A stretch of DNA of 64,000 nt from Monosporascus cannonballus (GCA_004154925.1 QJNS01000182.1:1-64000), one strand, 5' to 3'. Positions 37,787 to 51,042 are shown, counted from the first letter of the stretch. The notes: generated by a model from the letters alone, not told the origin. Numbers and translations are program-made.

Positions 37787-40700
37787 CGATCTTCTTCCTC
37801 CACAAATCTTGCCCTTAAGATTTTCTTTTTCTCTTGGTAAGATTTTTGTATTTATCCAACATTTTTTCCGATATATCTATGCATCGTTCCCGTAAATCGG
37901 AATAACGACTTGCCCTGGTAAATTTAATTAAATTTAAAAATTTTAATATAATGCTTTATTCTTTTTGTTTTGTTCGGCAGCTTAATTATTAAATAATTAA
38001 CCAGGTTTTTAATTATAAAGAATATGTTCGTCGAAATCGTTTATGTAACGGGACGGAAATCCCTATTTTCATAATTAATCGTTAGATTACAAAGTCGAAA
38101 AGATTTAAAAAAAAATTAACGGCCGAAAAATCTTTGTTCGAAACTTTTGCGCGTCTTTTCCGTATACGTCGTTAACGTTAATACTATTAATCCCAAGGTA
38201 TGAAATTTGTTAATTATGTTCTTTAATTTTTAGATAATTTAAACGACTTTATATAATTAAAGTTAAAGTTTATAATCGAAATATAAGTTTTACGTAAGGT
38301 GGATATTACTAATTAAAATACGGTAGACTAAAGGTTTCCTTTTTTAAATCTTATAACTAGAATACCATTATTTTGGGTGGTTCCGTCGTTGTTAATAAAA
38401 GTTCTTTAATAGTTGCTAGGCGCTAATAAGATTTTTGGCAGATTTCTAGGTATTTTCGAAGTCCGGGTATTTTTTCTATTTAATTAGATACTAGGTAAAT
38501 CCGTTTTATTTCCGCATATCGAAAATGTTTTTTATTTCGTATACTTATTCGTTTTCTATTTTTATATCGTTTTATACCGTATATACTTTGATTATATTTG
38601 CTGTTAACTTATATAAAGAAACGTAAAAAAAAAGAATAGAATTTGACTGTTGGTAAAAATTTTAATTGGTAATTATTTTCTGAGATTTTCTTGGCAATTT
38701 TATGTGACCGATATATTTGAAATCGAAATTTTTATTGGGTCGTTTTATTTGAATACTTTTGGTGACGAAAAAAAACCATTTCTTATTTTTCGAAAATTAA
38801 TTCTTTTAATATTTTTAATTATAATATTTACTTATTTAATTCGGTACGAAATTTAATTTTAATTTTATTTTTGAATATAATTATTGTAAATATTTTAATA
38901 TAAGGATTATTTTGATATTAATTATATTATCGTTATATTTTTTTTATAAATCTTTAAAATAAAAATAAAATTTATATTCGCAAATATTATTTTAATATTT
39001 TCGTAATAATTAATATTATAGGTTAAATATATGATTAGCAATTTTCTAACCTAATAATTTCGTTCGTAATTAATATAATATCGTAAGTAAACTTTTAAGG
39101 TTTAATTTATTTATTTTATTTGTTTAGGCGTTTAAGGTTTAAATATGTTAAATAACTTATGGTTTAAGCCGATCTATATTATAAGGCCTTACCAAAATTT
39201 AAATGCAAATATTAATCTTTTATCTAAAATAATTTTTATAAATACTCCGTATATGTTAAAAATATATTTAAAAAAGATATATGTTATTTATTCGGCGTCC
39301 GTATCGTTATAATATAATAAAATATAAGAAAATTTCGTAAATCGGTCGACGATTACGAACATATTATCATAATCTATTTCTATAATTGGATTTTCTGATA
39401 TAAAAAGCTTAATAATAAAGTTAAATATAACTAAATATTATGATTATTTTACAATTAATAATGGCTATAATTTTTTATATAGCTTATGTCGTCGAACTTT
39501 TGCTTTGGCGCAAATATTGTATTGTTATATAACCTTTGATGTTATTAATTTTATTTTAAGAAAAGAATATATGCGTTAAAGCCGTTTTAAAGTTTTATAG
39601 ATCTTTGGATATTTATGTAATTGATATTCGTATATTTTTCTAGAACTTATATTTTATTCCTTTTTTGGTTTTCTAGAAGATTAATGTTATATTGCTGGAT
39701 TTTCTAATGTAAATTCAAAGGTACTGCTTGAATTATCGCAATTTATTATAAGCGTAATTATCTTTTTATGGTAATATCGAAAATTATATAATTAACTTTA
39801 ACTAATTTTTCTTCGAAATCCGGTTATTTGCTTGAGGTATTTACTTTATTATTTTTTAAACCTTTCTTATAGATAATAACGAAATTAAAGCTCGTTAATT
39901 TTTCCGCGTAACGAAATTATCGTTTTGTAAGTTTTTTGGTCGAAATAAATCGGGTAAGATTTTAATAATCCGTATAAACTTTAACCTGGTACAAATTTCT
40001 CTTTAGGAAATACTTGAATTTTCGGAATGCCATAATAATGGCCATAAATTCCTTATTTAAAATACCGTAATTAAGCTCGGGTTTTTTTAATTTATACGGA
40101 AAAAATATAATAAGGTACAATTTGCCTTAATTATTTCGTTATCCGATTATTACGCCTAACGCGTAATCCGAAATATCGGTTTTTAATTTAACCAAACGGT
40201 TTAAATCGTATATAATTAATATTAATTTGTTAATAATTTTATTTTTGATATTTTGAAATGTTTTATCCATATTTGATATTTATTTAAAATATTTCTTTCG
40301 CAAGGTTCGTTAGGGGTATAATTATTTTGCTAAAGTTTCGAATAAATTTTTTATAATAATTAACGAATTTAAAAAATATTTATATTTCCTTAACCGTCGT
40401 TAACATTTATGATTTTATAATTATAATATTTTTTAAATTTATTTTAATATATTTTATAATAATAATATATTTTAGATATTATAATTTCTATATATGGAAT
40501 TAATTCTTTTTTGCCTTAATAAATAACTTTGCGTTTTATAACGCTTCAAGAATTATATGAACGTATCTTACATATGGTTTTTCCGTTTTTGAAAAAATAA
40601 AAATATTATCGAAATAACATATAACAAAAATATCGAGATATTTTCGTAATATATAATTTATCATTTATTGGAAGGTTGCCGGTACGTTCGTAAATTCTAT

Positions 40701-41150
40701 TAGTATAATTAAGTACTTAAATAATCCGTATTTCGTTTTAAAGGTTATTTTTTATTCGTAGTTTTTTTATTCCTAATAAGGTTATATCCGTCTTTAAGAT
40801 CGAATATTATAAATTATTTCATTCCGCAAAATCGGTTTTTTATTTTTATAATTAAGGGTAATAATATTCAATTTTTAATAATAATATCGTTTAGTTGTCG
40901 GTAATTAACTATAAGTCGTAACTTTTTGTTTTTTTAGATACGAAAAATATTGAGTAGCCTGCTGGTAATTTCGAAAGTCGAATTTATCTTTTTTATAATC
41001 GATTTTCCAGGTATTTTTTGAAAGTGCGTAATTCGTTTCCGCTGAGGTTATAAATGGGGTAAAACTTCGTCAAAGATCTTTTTTTGAGAATTATCTTATG
41101 GTCCTATTCGCTATGTTTTGGTAGTTTCGTATTAAGTTCCTTTCTGAAAA
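37403..41150 (-). mobile_element. E2: 3' half of an E-family gypsy element
   Basis: LTR at 37403-37786, polypurine tract as complement of 37790-37801, then internal sequence collinear with E1 through integrase/RNase H into RT. The RT catalytic site at 40604-40615 reads YFDN in place of YLDD. It stops within RT (E1 position about 31460) exactly where the inverted LTR of E3 begins. Gag, protease and the 5' LTR are absent. Confidence 0.75.
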
Positions 41151-41524
41151 TGTTACGACCCAACAAGCTTCGGCCTCAAGAAACGGTCAGATAAGAATCA
41201 TACGGGCCACCTTCGGGTTATGTGACGGTGATCACTGCCAAGCCAGCGATTATCAGTAATTAAAGATAATCCCAAATGATTATGATTACCACCAGCTACG
41301 TGATCAGGAGTGATTAAGCTAAGAAAAAGAAAGATGTATACGTTTATTATTTCCATAATTTAAATAGCTTCAGTTGATAATTTAATATCGTTACCTAAAG
41401 CACCTTTGGAATTACGAAACCTAATATGTTACTGTATTTATTGCTTAGATTTTTACGATATTCCTATTAACATAAATCCGTGCGACTAAGATTTAATAAT
41501 TAGTTAAATCCTTTAGCCGTTATA
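41151..41524 (+). repeat. E3 5' LTR (opposite orientation to E2 LTR)
   Basis: Begins TGTTACGACC and ends AGCCGTTATA, the reverse complement of the E1 LTR ends. Its central part (about 41180-41330) differs from both the E1 and the E2/E5 middle modules. Confidence 0.8.
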
Positions 41525-44500
41525 CGTTATAAGTTTTTATTTAATAATACCGTTAAAATCTGAACAATATCGCCGACATTAGGTTTACCAGTAAGCAGCC
41601 CAAGTAGCTTATTTACCAAATCTCTGATTATACGGATATTAAAATGGAATCCAAGAAAAAAAAAGAAAGGTTTTGCTTTTTTCGCGAAAAAGTTTTCCGA
41701 TATCTAGATGTTATAAACGAACGTATTATTCAGTTTAAGAAAAATAATAACGATCTTACGACGTTCTTTTAAGCCGCTTATAAGAAGCTTGAAAAAAAAA
41801 AGCTTCCGAAACCGGAAAACCTTTTCGAGCGAACCAGGTTATCCAGCTGAATATTACAAAGGAATTAGGAAAGGTTTTTAAACTTTTTAAGCTAAAGTTT
41901 TTCGACAGAATCTTAATTAAGTTATAATTATTTTTTAACTTAATATCGAACATATTTCGGTTATTTTCTTATTTAACTTATTACGTTTATTATATAAGTC
42001 GAATTCGTAATCGGACGGCTTACCGGAAATACAATTACGTAATTAACGCCCGTTATAAGAGAGTACGTTATTTTGCTAATTAAGAAACGGAACTTAAAAA
42101 TAATGCGAATTTATAACGATTATAAATAATTCGAATAAATATTAATAAAGGTTTTTAAAATAATAAACGAAAAAATAAAAACCGAAATGCAAATCTAATA
42201 ATTACGATAAAAAGGATTAATATCCGGTTACGGCAATACGTTAATTTAGCTAGCCGTTAAATTAAATTAAGCACAAAAAATATTAATAGCTAAATTTTTT
42301 AACGATCTAAAAAAGTATAGGAAACGTTTTTAAATTTAATAGGCCTACTTATTTGTTGAATTATATCGTAATAGTAATTAAGATTAACGATCGACAATAC
42401 GCCTAACATATAAAAGGTACGAAAAAAATAGTAATAAATTCCGATATATAATTAATACCAGCATTTTTTTTACGTAATAATACTTTTTACAGTATAAAAT
42501 TAGAACTTATGAAATTAAAAGTTATTTATAAAAAGAATTAAAGCCAGATTAAATATTATAATTATAATAAAATAAGACATAAAGTAACATGGCATAAAGC
42601 ACCTAAGAAACCCCGTTAAAATAATTAAAAAACTAGTACCTAAGGGATAATCTAAAAAAAATCAGAAAAACGGAAGTAAATCCATTAACATAATTTAGCT
42701 TAAGTATATACCAGGTTCCTCATAGCGAAAAGTCTAATAAGGAATACCAAAAGCCAGAAAAATAACTTAACAGATATTGCGAACATAATAAGAAGCATTA
42801 TAAGGATAGTTATGCGAATATTAAGATTAGACGGCAAAGGTCTGTCCCGGAATTCCCGATCGATATAGCAGAATATATGTTATATATTGTCAATAACGAA
42901 AATATTACGATTATAAAAAATGGAAATAATATATTTATGGACGAATTACCTGCATATATTATAAGAGATTTGAGTTTCTTAATCATACCCGAAATTACAA
43001 AAATAATCAATAATAATATCGATATTCTAATTCCATAATCCCCAAAAATGTTTAATAATTGGCCGAAATAAAAAGCTAACCCGAAAGAAAATAATATTTG
43101 CAAAAAACCCCTTTTTATTATTATTAATATTATGATTACTAAAAGGGAAAAAAGTAAATTTAGCATATAATAAAATTATTATTAGAAAATTATTACAGAT
43201 TTTTATTTTCAATTAATATTTATTATAAACCTTTACGAAAAAAAAGTTGTTAAAGAAAAAATACATTGGTTTATAAAACACTTTTAAAATGATAATTAAA
43301 ACGATATATAATGGGATGTAATTACAAGTATAAGAAAATAATTTATTCGATAAAGAAAGGAATTATAACAAAATCAAAAGCAATTAATACGATCCGAAAG
43401 AAAAATATACCAACAATAATAATAAACATAGCAGTTTAACGCGTTGAATGCAAAAATATAAATAAAGTTCGACAGATTCTAATAGAAATTAAAAAAAGGT
43501 TATTTGGAAAAAAGCTGCAAAATAACGAAACTTAAAAAAATTAAAAGAAACTTTCAAAAAGGGCTTTAAACGAGACGATAAAAGCCTTTAATAATTTTAT
43601 TATTTTAGATATACAAATCGGTATATATTGGTATATTATAATGGTAAATTACGGAATTTTAGATAAGAATTATATTATACCGGATATAGTTAAGAAGTTT
43701 AAATTATTATAAGGATATAAGTTAAAATCTTAGATAACGACGAATGTCGAAAGTTAGGAATTTGCTTACAATAACTTGAAAATTATATACAAAATTAATT
43801 ATTTAGAGATTTTTATTCAAGGATAATATTAGATAATTAATTTTGATATCGTTTTATTTAGGAATTACGATATGATCTTAGGATGATTATAAATACGCCA
43901 GTACGGAATTTTGATTAATAAAGGGATTACCTAGGTAAGGTTTATTTTATATCTTATTAACGGATAAAAAAAGAAAAAATTAAGATTTTAATATTCGATC
44001 GATAATGTTGACAAATATAGGCATAAGAATACGACAGGAACCTTATTACCTAAAGAGATAAGATATAAGAAAAAGAACAGATATTAAAGAAAAATATGAC
44101 GTATCGTTATTATTATTAAAGCGAAATTAAAGTAATTAAATAACGACGTAAAATAATAGCTCTAAAAGTTAACAAATTTGACTAATACACCACTATAATA
44201 CCACAGATACGAACAGATTTTTAAACAGGAGTTCGATACGAAGTTATCAAAATATAGCGAATAAAATTATAAGATAATCCTTAAAAAAGATCCTTAATAA
44301 AGTTTTACCCCATTTACAACCTTAATAAAGACAAATTACGTACTTTTAGAGAATACCTAGAAGATCGATTACAAAAAGGATGGATTCGATTTTCGAAATT
44401 ATTAGCAGAATACCTTATATTTTTCTTGCCGAAAAAAAAACGGAAAATTACGATTTGTAATTGATTATTAACAACCAAACGATATTATTCTTAAGAATCG

Positions 44501-44575
44501 AATATTATTACTTTTAATTATAAAAAAACGATTTTACGGTCAGTTTAATAGCGTATTGCAAGGGTAAATATATAA
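41151..44575 (+). mobile_element. E3: 5' half of an E-family gypsy element, inverted relative to E2
   Basis: Starts with an LTR (41151-41524) in the orientation opposite to E1/E2, then Gag and protease regions on the plus strand. A fully RIP-altered zinc knuckle lies near 42548-42596 (YYNYNKIRHK for CxxCxxxGHxxxxC). It runs into the N-terminal RT region (PEYSE/FFVPK-type sequence near 44390-44460) and ends around 44560-44580. It overlaps E2 by about 330 bp of the family sequence, so the two are not simply one element cut and inverted. Confidence 0.7.
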
Positions 44576-45491
44576 GTATACTGAAACTTTTGAAACAGTT
44601 TCCTATACTACTTTGTAATTATTTGTAGTTTGTTACTTTTTAAACACCGTTTAAAGGTTTAAAATAAATATATATAAAATATATTTGTATTCAAGCTATA
44701 ATTTCCAAATTAAGCTCTTTATATAAAAATATAGCATGATAAAATTCTACGATTGATAATATACCTAGTTCTTTCGAACACGTTTGCTGATTTATCGTTT
44801 TAAGCGTTATTAACAAATTCATAAAAATACCTCTTACAAGATTCGCGTATGTTATAAAGAAATTAAAATTAAAAAGTAAGTTAAATATATATAAGTTTAA
44901 AAAGTTAACAATATTTACACTTTATAATTCAGGTTCTATTTATAACAAATTTCAACATTTAAATACAAATTGCGCTTTTCAAAGATTTATATTTTTTACT
45001 ATTGTAAATTATTAGGACCATTTTTTAATTAGCAAAACATACTGATAAATTAGATTTGGACTCTGTGTCTATATATAATAAAATACTAATAACTTATGTT
45101 TCGACTTTGTATCTATATATTATAAAATAATGATAAATGTTGTAATTAAACAAAAGCTATACATTAATTTCTTATAATATAAAAAGCTAAAAAGAACTAG
45201 AATATATTAATATAAAACATAATTATATTATTATATCTCTGCAATTTTAGGATAACTTCTCTTTAAAACTTAAATTCAATTTTATAAAAAGAATGTTTAC
45301 TTTAAAACAGTTTAAAGCACATTTTATTCTATGTTTCTCTAAAATATAAAAGATGAAATCTATGGATATTAATTTAGTAATTATTAATTATTAATACTGA
45401 AAATTTTAACTTCTTAACGATAAAACAGTTGATAAAACTAATAGTAACTATTTAACATCAACCTTTAATATAACCAATTTCACTTTACAAC

Positions 45492-45664
45492 TGTGAAGTG
45501 CTAAAAGATACACGCGTCAGAGCTACGTTACTATTATAACCTCGATACGGGGGTCGTTTATATATAAATAGTTTCTGCGCATAAATAAAGAAGAAGGTTA
45601 GATATTAATCTATTTTTAATATATTGATTATCTTGCCACTCTGACCTCCTAATAACCCCTCACA
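45492..45664 (+). repeat. Candidate short LTR (copia-like size)
   Basis: A 173-bp segment of nearer-normal composition starting TGTGAAGTG and ending CCCCTCACA, an inverted TGTGA/TCACA terminus. A TATATAAATA box lies inside near 45560. No partner copy is visible, so it may be a solo or truncated LTR. Confidence 0.35.
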
Positions 45665-45919
45665 ACAACTGGGTAGATTATTACTGAAATACGCTGAGAA
45701 TTCGATAAAAACGGAGTAGATTAATATACATAAAAAAATCTAAAAAGATTTCGGAGATTTTAATTACTCTAAGTATCGTTTATATATAACATATATATTA
45801 TACGGCTTTGTTAATTCTAATACGTATTTTCGTTAAAAACGAACTAAATCTAACTTTATATTATAATAAAATCTAACTCCTTTTGGATATTGCTATTAAG
45901 ATTTATTCTTAGTTTTTTA

Positions 45920-47061
45920 TTAGAGATTATACGAGTACGCTAAAGCTTTCAATATAGCAAACTTATGCGTTATTATACCAGGCACCCGAAATAAACTTAT
46001 ATATAACTAATTTATTCGCCGATTTTCATATTTTCTCTTCAATTCGATATCTTTATTATTTTTATGATTTTATCCCTATTAAATAATACCTCTTATCCGC
46101 GTTGACGAACTAATTATTATTAGGGATACGAGGGTTTTACGATTAAAAAGTTCTGCTATATAACAACTTTTCTTTTCTTATTGACTTTTGAATGTCGTCA
46201 ATTTAATTTGTCGCCGAAATGGAAAATGGTAATAAATAATTATTATAAAAAAGTAATAAATACAAAATAATTAGGTTAAGTTTTTTTCGATTTAATTCAT
46301 TACTAATATTAGAAGTGATAAGGTAATATACTCGATTAAGCTCTTTAATACTATTTTCGTTAGTAATTAGACCGATTATTAAAAAAGCTCGTCAATAGCG
46401 AAACCGTCGAGAAATACATTTTATATCTATATTTACTTGTATAGATAAGTCAATAACCAAACAGTCGATACTTATATTTACAGCCTAATTAACGACAGTT
46501 TTTAACCGATAGATTTTTTCATCGACAGTTTTTGGTGGATTTTTATTAGTCGATAATTTCGATTGCTATATCGGCAACGTTATTAATAACCTTTTATTTT
46601 TCGACGATGTAATTAAATGCTTTTTTTATATTATCGCATATAGCAAAAAAGTAAAAGAGTTTTTAAAAGCAATAATTGGATTTAATACTTTCGATAGGGC
46701 CAACGTCGAACCTTTGCTAATTTGACGATTAGGAATGTTCTCTTTCTTTTTGCCAACCTCGACGGTTATAACGAATATAGGAATTTCGACTGTACAGACG
46801 TTAGGAAAATATACGAACAAAATTTATGTGAACTTGCTATTATTTCTATGGAACAATAAACAGGTAATCAAATTCGACTACATTTACTTTATTCAAAGGG
46901 GCACTTATTAAGGATTATACGAGTATGCAAGGGATTCTGATATAATAGATCTATACGTCACTATGTCAGCTAATCTTAGCAACTCTATATACACCTAGCA
47001 AACTCGCCCACTTCCGTATTTTTTCTTAAATTCGACTTTTTTATTCTTTTTCCGATTTTAT
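45920..47061. repeat. Candidate non-autonomous element with ~155-bp direct terminal repeats
   Basis: Two similar, RIP-diverged segments at about 45920-46073 and 46909-47061 share GATTATACGAGTA near their left ends and a common T-rich, CCGATTTT-like right end. The ~0.84 kb between them has no coding motif. This fits a small TRIM-like LTR element, but chance similarity in AT-rich DNA weakens the call. Confidence 0.3.
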
Positions 47062-47699
47062 TCACAGCATGTTTTTCTTTTCTCAAAAATCATATTTTAA
47101 ATTATAAAAAAAGTTTATTTATAATGTACAGGCAACGATATTATTATAATATTTTTGGGTTTAAAATATAAATTCATAATGTTAAATACAAATTCAATAA
47201 ATCTATTACGATAAAAGTAGTATATATATTATATATATAATATTAGCACAATACCTCTTCATGTTTTATACAATATAATATTTTCGTTAAATTTAAAAAA
47301 CAATATTGAGAATTTTCCTTGGCGAAATCCTTGTTTTATTTATAATATTATAATTATAATTAGCAACGGCAAAAAATATATAAATAAAATGTCTTTTATT
47401 AACTTGTCATTAAAAATATTTTGATATAATATTATATGAGATCATTTTATTATTATAATTATAAAAGCTCTTAAAATACCAGTTTTATAGTAAAAGGAAT
47501 TTTTATATTTTATTCTTAATATTTTGAATTCATTGAACACGATTAAAAACTTTATATTCTGGCAGGAAATTTAACGCTATATATTTTAATTTGGTTTTCG
47601 TTTTTTTCGAAATATTTTACTATTAATATCATTAGGAATGCCTTTTTTTTTAAAAAAAAAGTCGTAAATATATAAATAATTATAATAATGAACCTAAAA

Positions 47700-48507
47700 C
47701 TTTACGATTTATGATCAGGCCCTATTTTATAAGTTTTGCGTTTTTATAATGGTGTTTATAGGTCCGTACCTAAGGTACAAATCGTTAGCCATAGCTGCGC
47801 TGTAAACCCAGCTACAATCTTTAAAATACGGCCTGATTTCAGTAAGGTAAGGATTGAGGGAGCTTAGGTAATATATAACGAGATTACAACTACCCTCGAA
47901 GGCTTGGCTGGGCATGGGCTTACCGGGAAAATCAGGTCATAGGAGCTCCCAGTGGCCAGTGGCTTGCTGTATGCCGTTACATCAGTTATGACAGAGGTAG
48001 ACCGTTCTCGACATGTATATATCCCACCTCAGGTGCGAACACCAGCTTGCCGTCAGTCGACGAGCTGAAAGAGGGGAATGTCTTACCCAATTTGTACAAT
48101 TGCCGAAGTGGCTCTATTTGCCGAAGTGCGCAGGCCAATCAGCAGTGTGTGAAGAGTTAAGCGACTACAAACCCATCTTGGCTCGGGCTGCACCGCCACT
48201 GAGAATACTGCAAGAGAACTTATTCGGCAATAATAAACGCCAATTGCACATCTGAAGCGTACATGATGTTACTGTGATGGCAGCTCAAAAGCATTACTAC
48301 CACAATTTGGCAGAAGCGGGCCACTTTTGTTCCCGTAGTGTTGATAATGCTAGAAGAAGAAGTGTTCAGCATGGAATAGAATGTATATATATATACCATT
48401 CGGTGCCCAGCATGGACGCCTCGATCAAATTCCCAATAGCGCTTAAAAGTATTTCCTCTACTACGAACTTGTTTGCAAGTATTTTCCACTTTATCACGTC
48501 TCTCACC
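47700..48507. other. Left part of normal-composition islet, no gene seen
   Basis: Base composition returns to near-normal here inside the AT-rich block. Open frames at 48013-48255 and on the minus strand lack features. It probably contains the promoter and 5' UTR of the islet gene. Confidence 0.35.
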
Positions 48508-49108
48508 ATGGTGGTAGGAACATATTCTGTTTTTCTCAGTTTGGCTGTCCACATATTGACCCAGAGCGAAATAGAACTTGACCGACAATCATGGCCAGCC
48601 CATTTGGTCCAACCAAGAGTTCTGGTACAAGATTATCCTCGCCGATGGGAGTGAGCTCGGTCTCGGGAACAAGTACGCCGGCGGGCCTGTATCGGAGAAC
48701 AATGGAAGAACTTTAGTCCAGGTTGTGCCCGCCGGTCAGGGCATGGTTTTTCGCTACCAGAGATTCGACGGCGACAATCGCCAGAACCTGGGTTGGCCAA
48801 TCGGTGACAAAGGCTATCTGCGTGGTCTCCAAGTCAAGCCGGATGGTACTGAGGTGATTATGAACATGAGCCTCTCTTGGGAGCCATCTAAGCTCTGCAT
48901 GTACAACGACAATTCGAACTATGGCATGATTGCGGAGCAGTTGCCGGGGAACAGGGCCGCTTTGTACGGATACAACAGACAAGGCACTTTGTGCGGGCTT
49001 AGGGTTATGCCAGGGGGTGAAATTATCGCACATGAGAGCGCCCATGCTATGGCTCTTGACTGTGAGTTTGTGAGGGTTGGAAGCGGCAGGTTTCAAGGCC
49101 TTTTCTAA
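48508..49108 (+). CDS. Islet gene: hypothetical protein of unknown family
   Basis: An open frame from 48575 to 49108 with normal codon usage and no RIP damage, alone in an islet within the AT-rich block. It has no in-frame ATG at its start and is preceded by a stop, so a splice is likely: a Kozak-type CACCATGGTG at 48505-48513, donor GTAGGA at 48514, a TATTGAC branch and acceptor AATAG at 48570-48574 give a 6-nt first exon and a 179-residue product starting MVNLTDNHGQPIWSNQ. The predicted protein looks beta-rich with many Gly, Asn and Tyr (ADGSELGLGNKYAGG, YGYNRQGTLCGLRVMPGG), two Cys, no signal peptide and no membrane segment. I do not recognise the family. Alternatives: a frameshifted start at the out-of-frame ATG 48591, or a pseudogene. 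Confidence 0.45.
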
Positions 49109-49454
49109 TGGCATAACCTGGCGCTGGAGATTTTTACATTTGGTGGCGAGGTTGGTTTCAAATTTGTGGGTGCAAGCAATAGCTAAGAACACGAAGCTGC
49201 ATGCCGAACGTTTAAGAGAATGGCAAATCAGCGGCGCAAAAGTTACTTAACTGCAATATGGCTTATCAAGTATAATCTTGCTTATGCAGCGAACAATTTA
49301 GACCGTTGCAGCATATCTGTTTCGCCCTTTTTTTCTTTCCTGCAAATAATTATTTAGAACTTTTGAACAGTTACTTCAGGTTTATATATTTATAGATCAG
49401 TTTAATACCATTAACGTAACCTGCTAATTTATATTTTTATCCGAAAATTTATAA
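49109..49454. other. Right edge of islet
   Basis: Downstream region of the islet gene; composition becomes AT-rich again after about 49330. No feature before the D LTR. Confidence 0.35.
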
Positions 49455-50952
49455 TATAACGGCTAAAAGTTTAACCAACTCTTAAACCTAAGTTATACGG
49501 GTTTAAATTAGCAGAAATATTATAAGATTCTGAATAATAAATCAAATAACTAATTACGTCCCATAATACCAAAGGCATTTTAAGTAACGAAGTTATATTA
49601 CAAATTCCTGTTATTGAAATTAAGAAAATAACAAACGTATATATTTATTTTTATTTTTCTTATAATCGCTCCTAATTACTAATATTATAACAATTTCAAT
49701 TAATACTAATTGCTGGGATTTACCTATAATTATTGATATACTGATAAATTTTTATTACGTAATTTATACACTAGATTATCTTAACCTTATCGCGATGACC
49801 GTTTTCACAAACAGACCTTATTAAGTCGTAATACCATTTTCCTTTTCATTGAATCTTCTCAAAAACCTTTCGTTAATAAATTTTCTTTTCTTCCGTATAT
49901 TATTTTCTTTACATATATTCCCGTATTTCCAAATTTATCCCAAACCCCCTTTTTTTACTGCTTATTATATTACTCTAATAAAGGTTTTTAAAAGAAATTA
50001 GATTTAGAATTACACCTTACGCTTAATACTTTTTAAAAGCGCTATAATACGAAATAATAGAAAACGTTTCGCGGTATAAGAAATATATAACCCGTAACCG
50101 GTTCTGTAATACAAGAAATATGCCGTTATTTTTTTTTTCAAAATATTCATTGCAAAAACTAACATTTTAGATACAAAAAACCTTTAATAGAAAAATGTTT
50201 CTCAAAACTTTAACGTCGTTATCAAAAAAACAAAAACGCTTATGTGGCTTATTCGATTACGCAAGCAAGAATCTTTAACTCGTTTCAAAAGGATCGTAAT
50301 AATTCAACGTAATCTTTAATCTCTAGATGCATTAAAAAAACAAAAATAAAAAACAAAAGATTACCAAAACCGTCGTAGCCACATTAACATAAACCTCTAT
50401 CCTGTTCGACTTATTTGGTTTTGGCTTATCTGACTGGTCTTTTATTAATATTAATTAAAATACATTTACTAATAACTTTAGCGTTATCAAAAAATTTCCT
50501 CCATAAGCGTTAAGCGTTTATGTAATTTTTCGCGAATTTTCAGATATTTTCGAAATCCTGGTAATTTTTCTATCTAGTGGATATATAGGTTAGAACAAGG
50601 CGGTCAGAGCTCGACCTGATAACGTTTCACTTTTAGTGGTATAAAGGCTAGACTTTAGTTCTTCTGTGCCGTAACAACCGATATATTTAAAATCAAGTTT
50701 TTTGTTAGTTTTTTTTGTTTGCATAAGTCTTTTGGCAAGGTAAACCATTTTCCCTTTTGGAAAGTTAATTTTTTTAACTTTTTCAATTGTAGTATTTGTT
50801 TATTTGATTGTATACGAATTTTATTTTTTTATGTCTTGATATATTTATTTAAGTTATTGTAACGTAAGTAGTACTTTGGTATTAAGTAAGCTATCGTACC
50901 CGCTTTATTAGATACTATGTATAAATTAAAGAGCGTATTTATTAAGGTCGAT
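49455..50952 (-). mobile_element. D: 3'-end fragment of an E-family gypsy element
   Basis: LTR at 49455-49833 with RIP-altered ends (TATAACGGCT, AAGTCGTAATA), a polypyrimidine stretch at 49834-49848 (the polypurine tract in minus orientation), then about 1.1 kb collinear with the E2 internal region up to about 50920. Relative to E2 some 235 bp are missing where the 100-bp repeat 50577-50676 sits. It ends at the F LTR. Confidence 0.6.
50577..50676. repeat. Partial second copy of the 124-bp repeat
   Basis: Matches the right ~100 bp of the 29815-29938 insertion, including AACAAGGCGGTCAG, GCTCGACCTGA and CTTCTGTGCCGT. Its left terminus is missing and the flanking D sequence has a matching deletion. 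Confidence 0.65.
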
Positions 50953-51042
50953 TGTGATGGGGCTGTATGGAGCCCTATTATGGAGCACTGGACAAACGCC
51001 GGTACCAAGGAGCACTAGCGCAGCGCCTTATATGCGAACACA
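50953..51042 (+). repeat. Candidate 5' LTR or LTR edge of F
   Basis: A 90-bp patch of normal composition starting TGTGATGGGG and ending GCGAACACA, just upstream of the F internal region. It is short for a gypsy LTR, so it may be only part of one. The 3' partner is not in the window. Confidence 0.35.

Larger units (their letters stand above)
44576..47699. other. AT-rich interval with unassigned repeats
   Basis: Decayed sequence with no recognised protein motif. It contains the candidate short LTR at 45492-45664 and the direct-repeat pair 45920-46073/46909-47061 described separately. Short open frames here are not supported. Confidence 0.4.

Noticed and set aside
42810..43166. Hydrophobic minus-strand frame of 118 codons in E3
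   Set aside because: Ile/Leu/Phe-rich composition is what AT-rich decay produces; it is antisense to Gag/protease.
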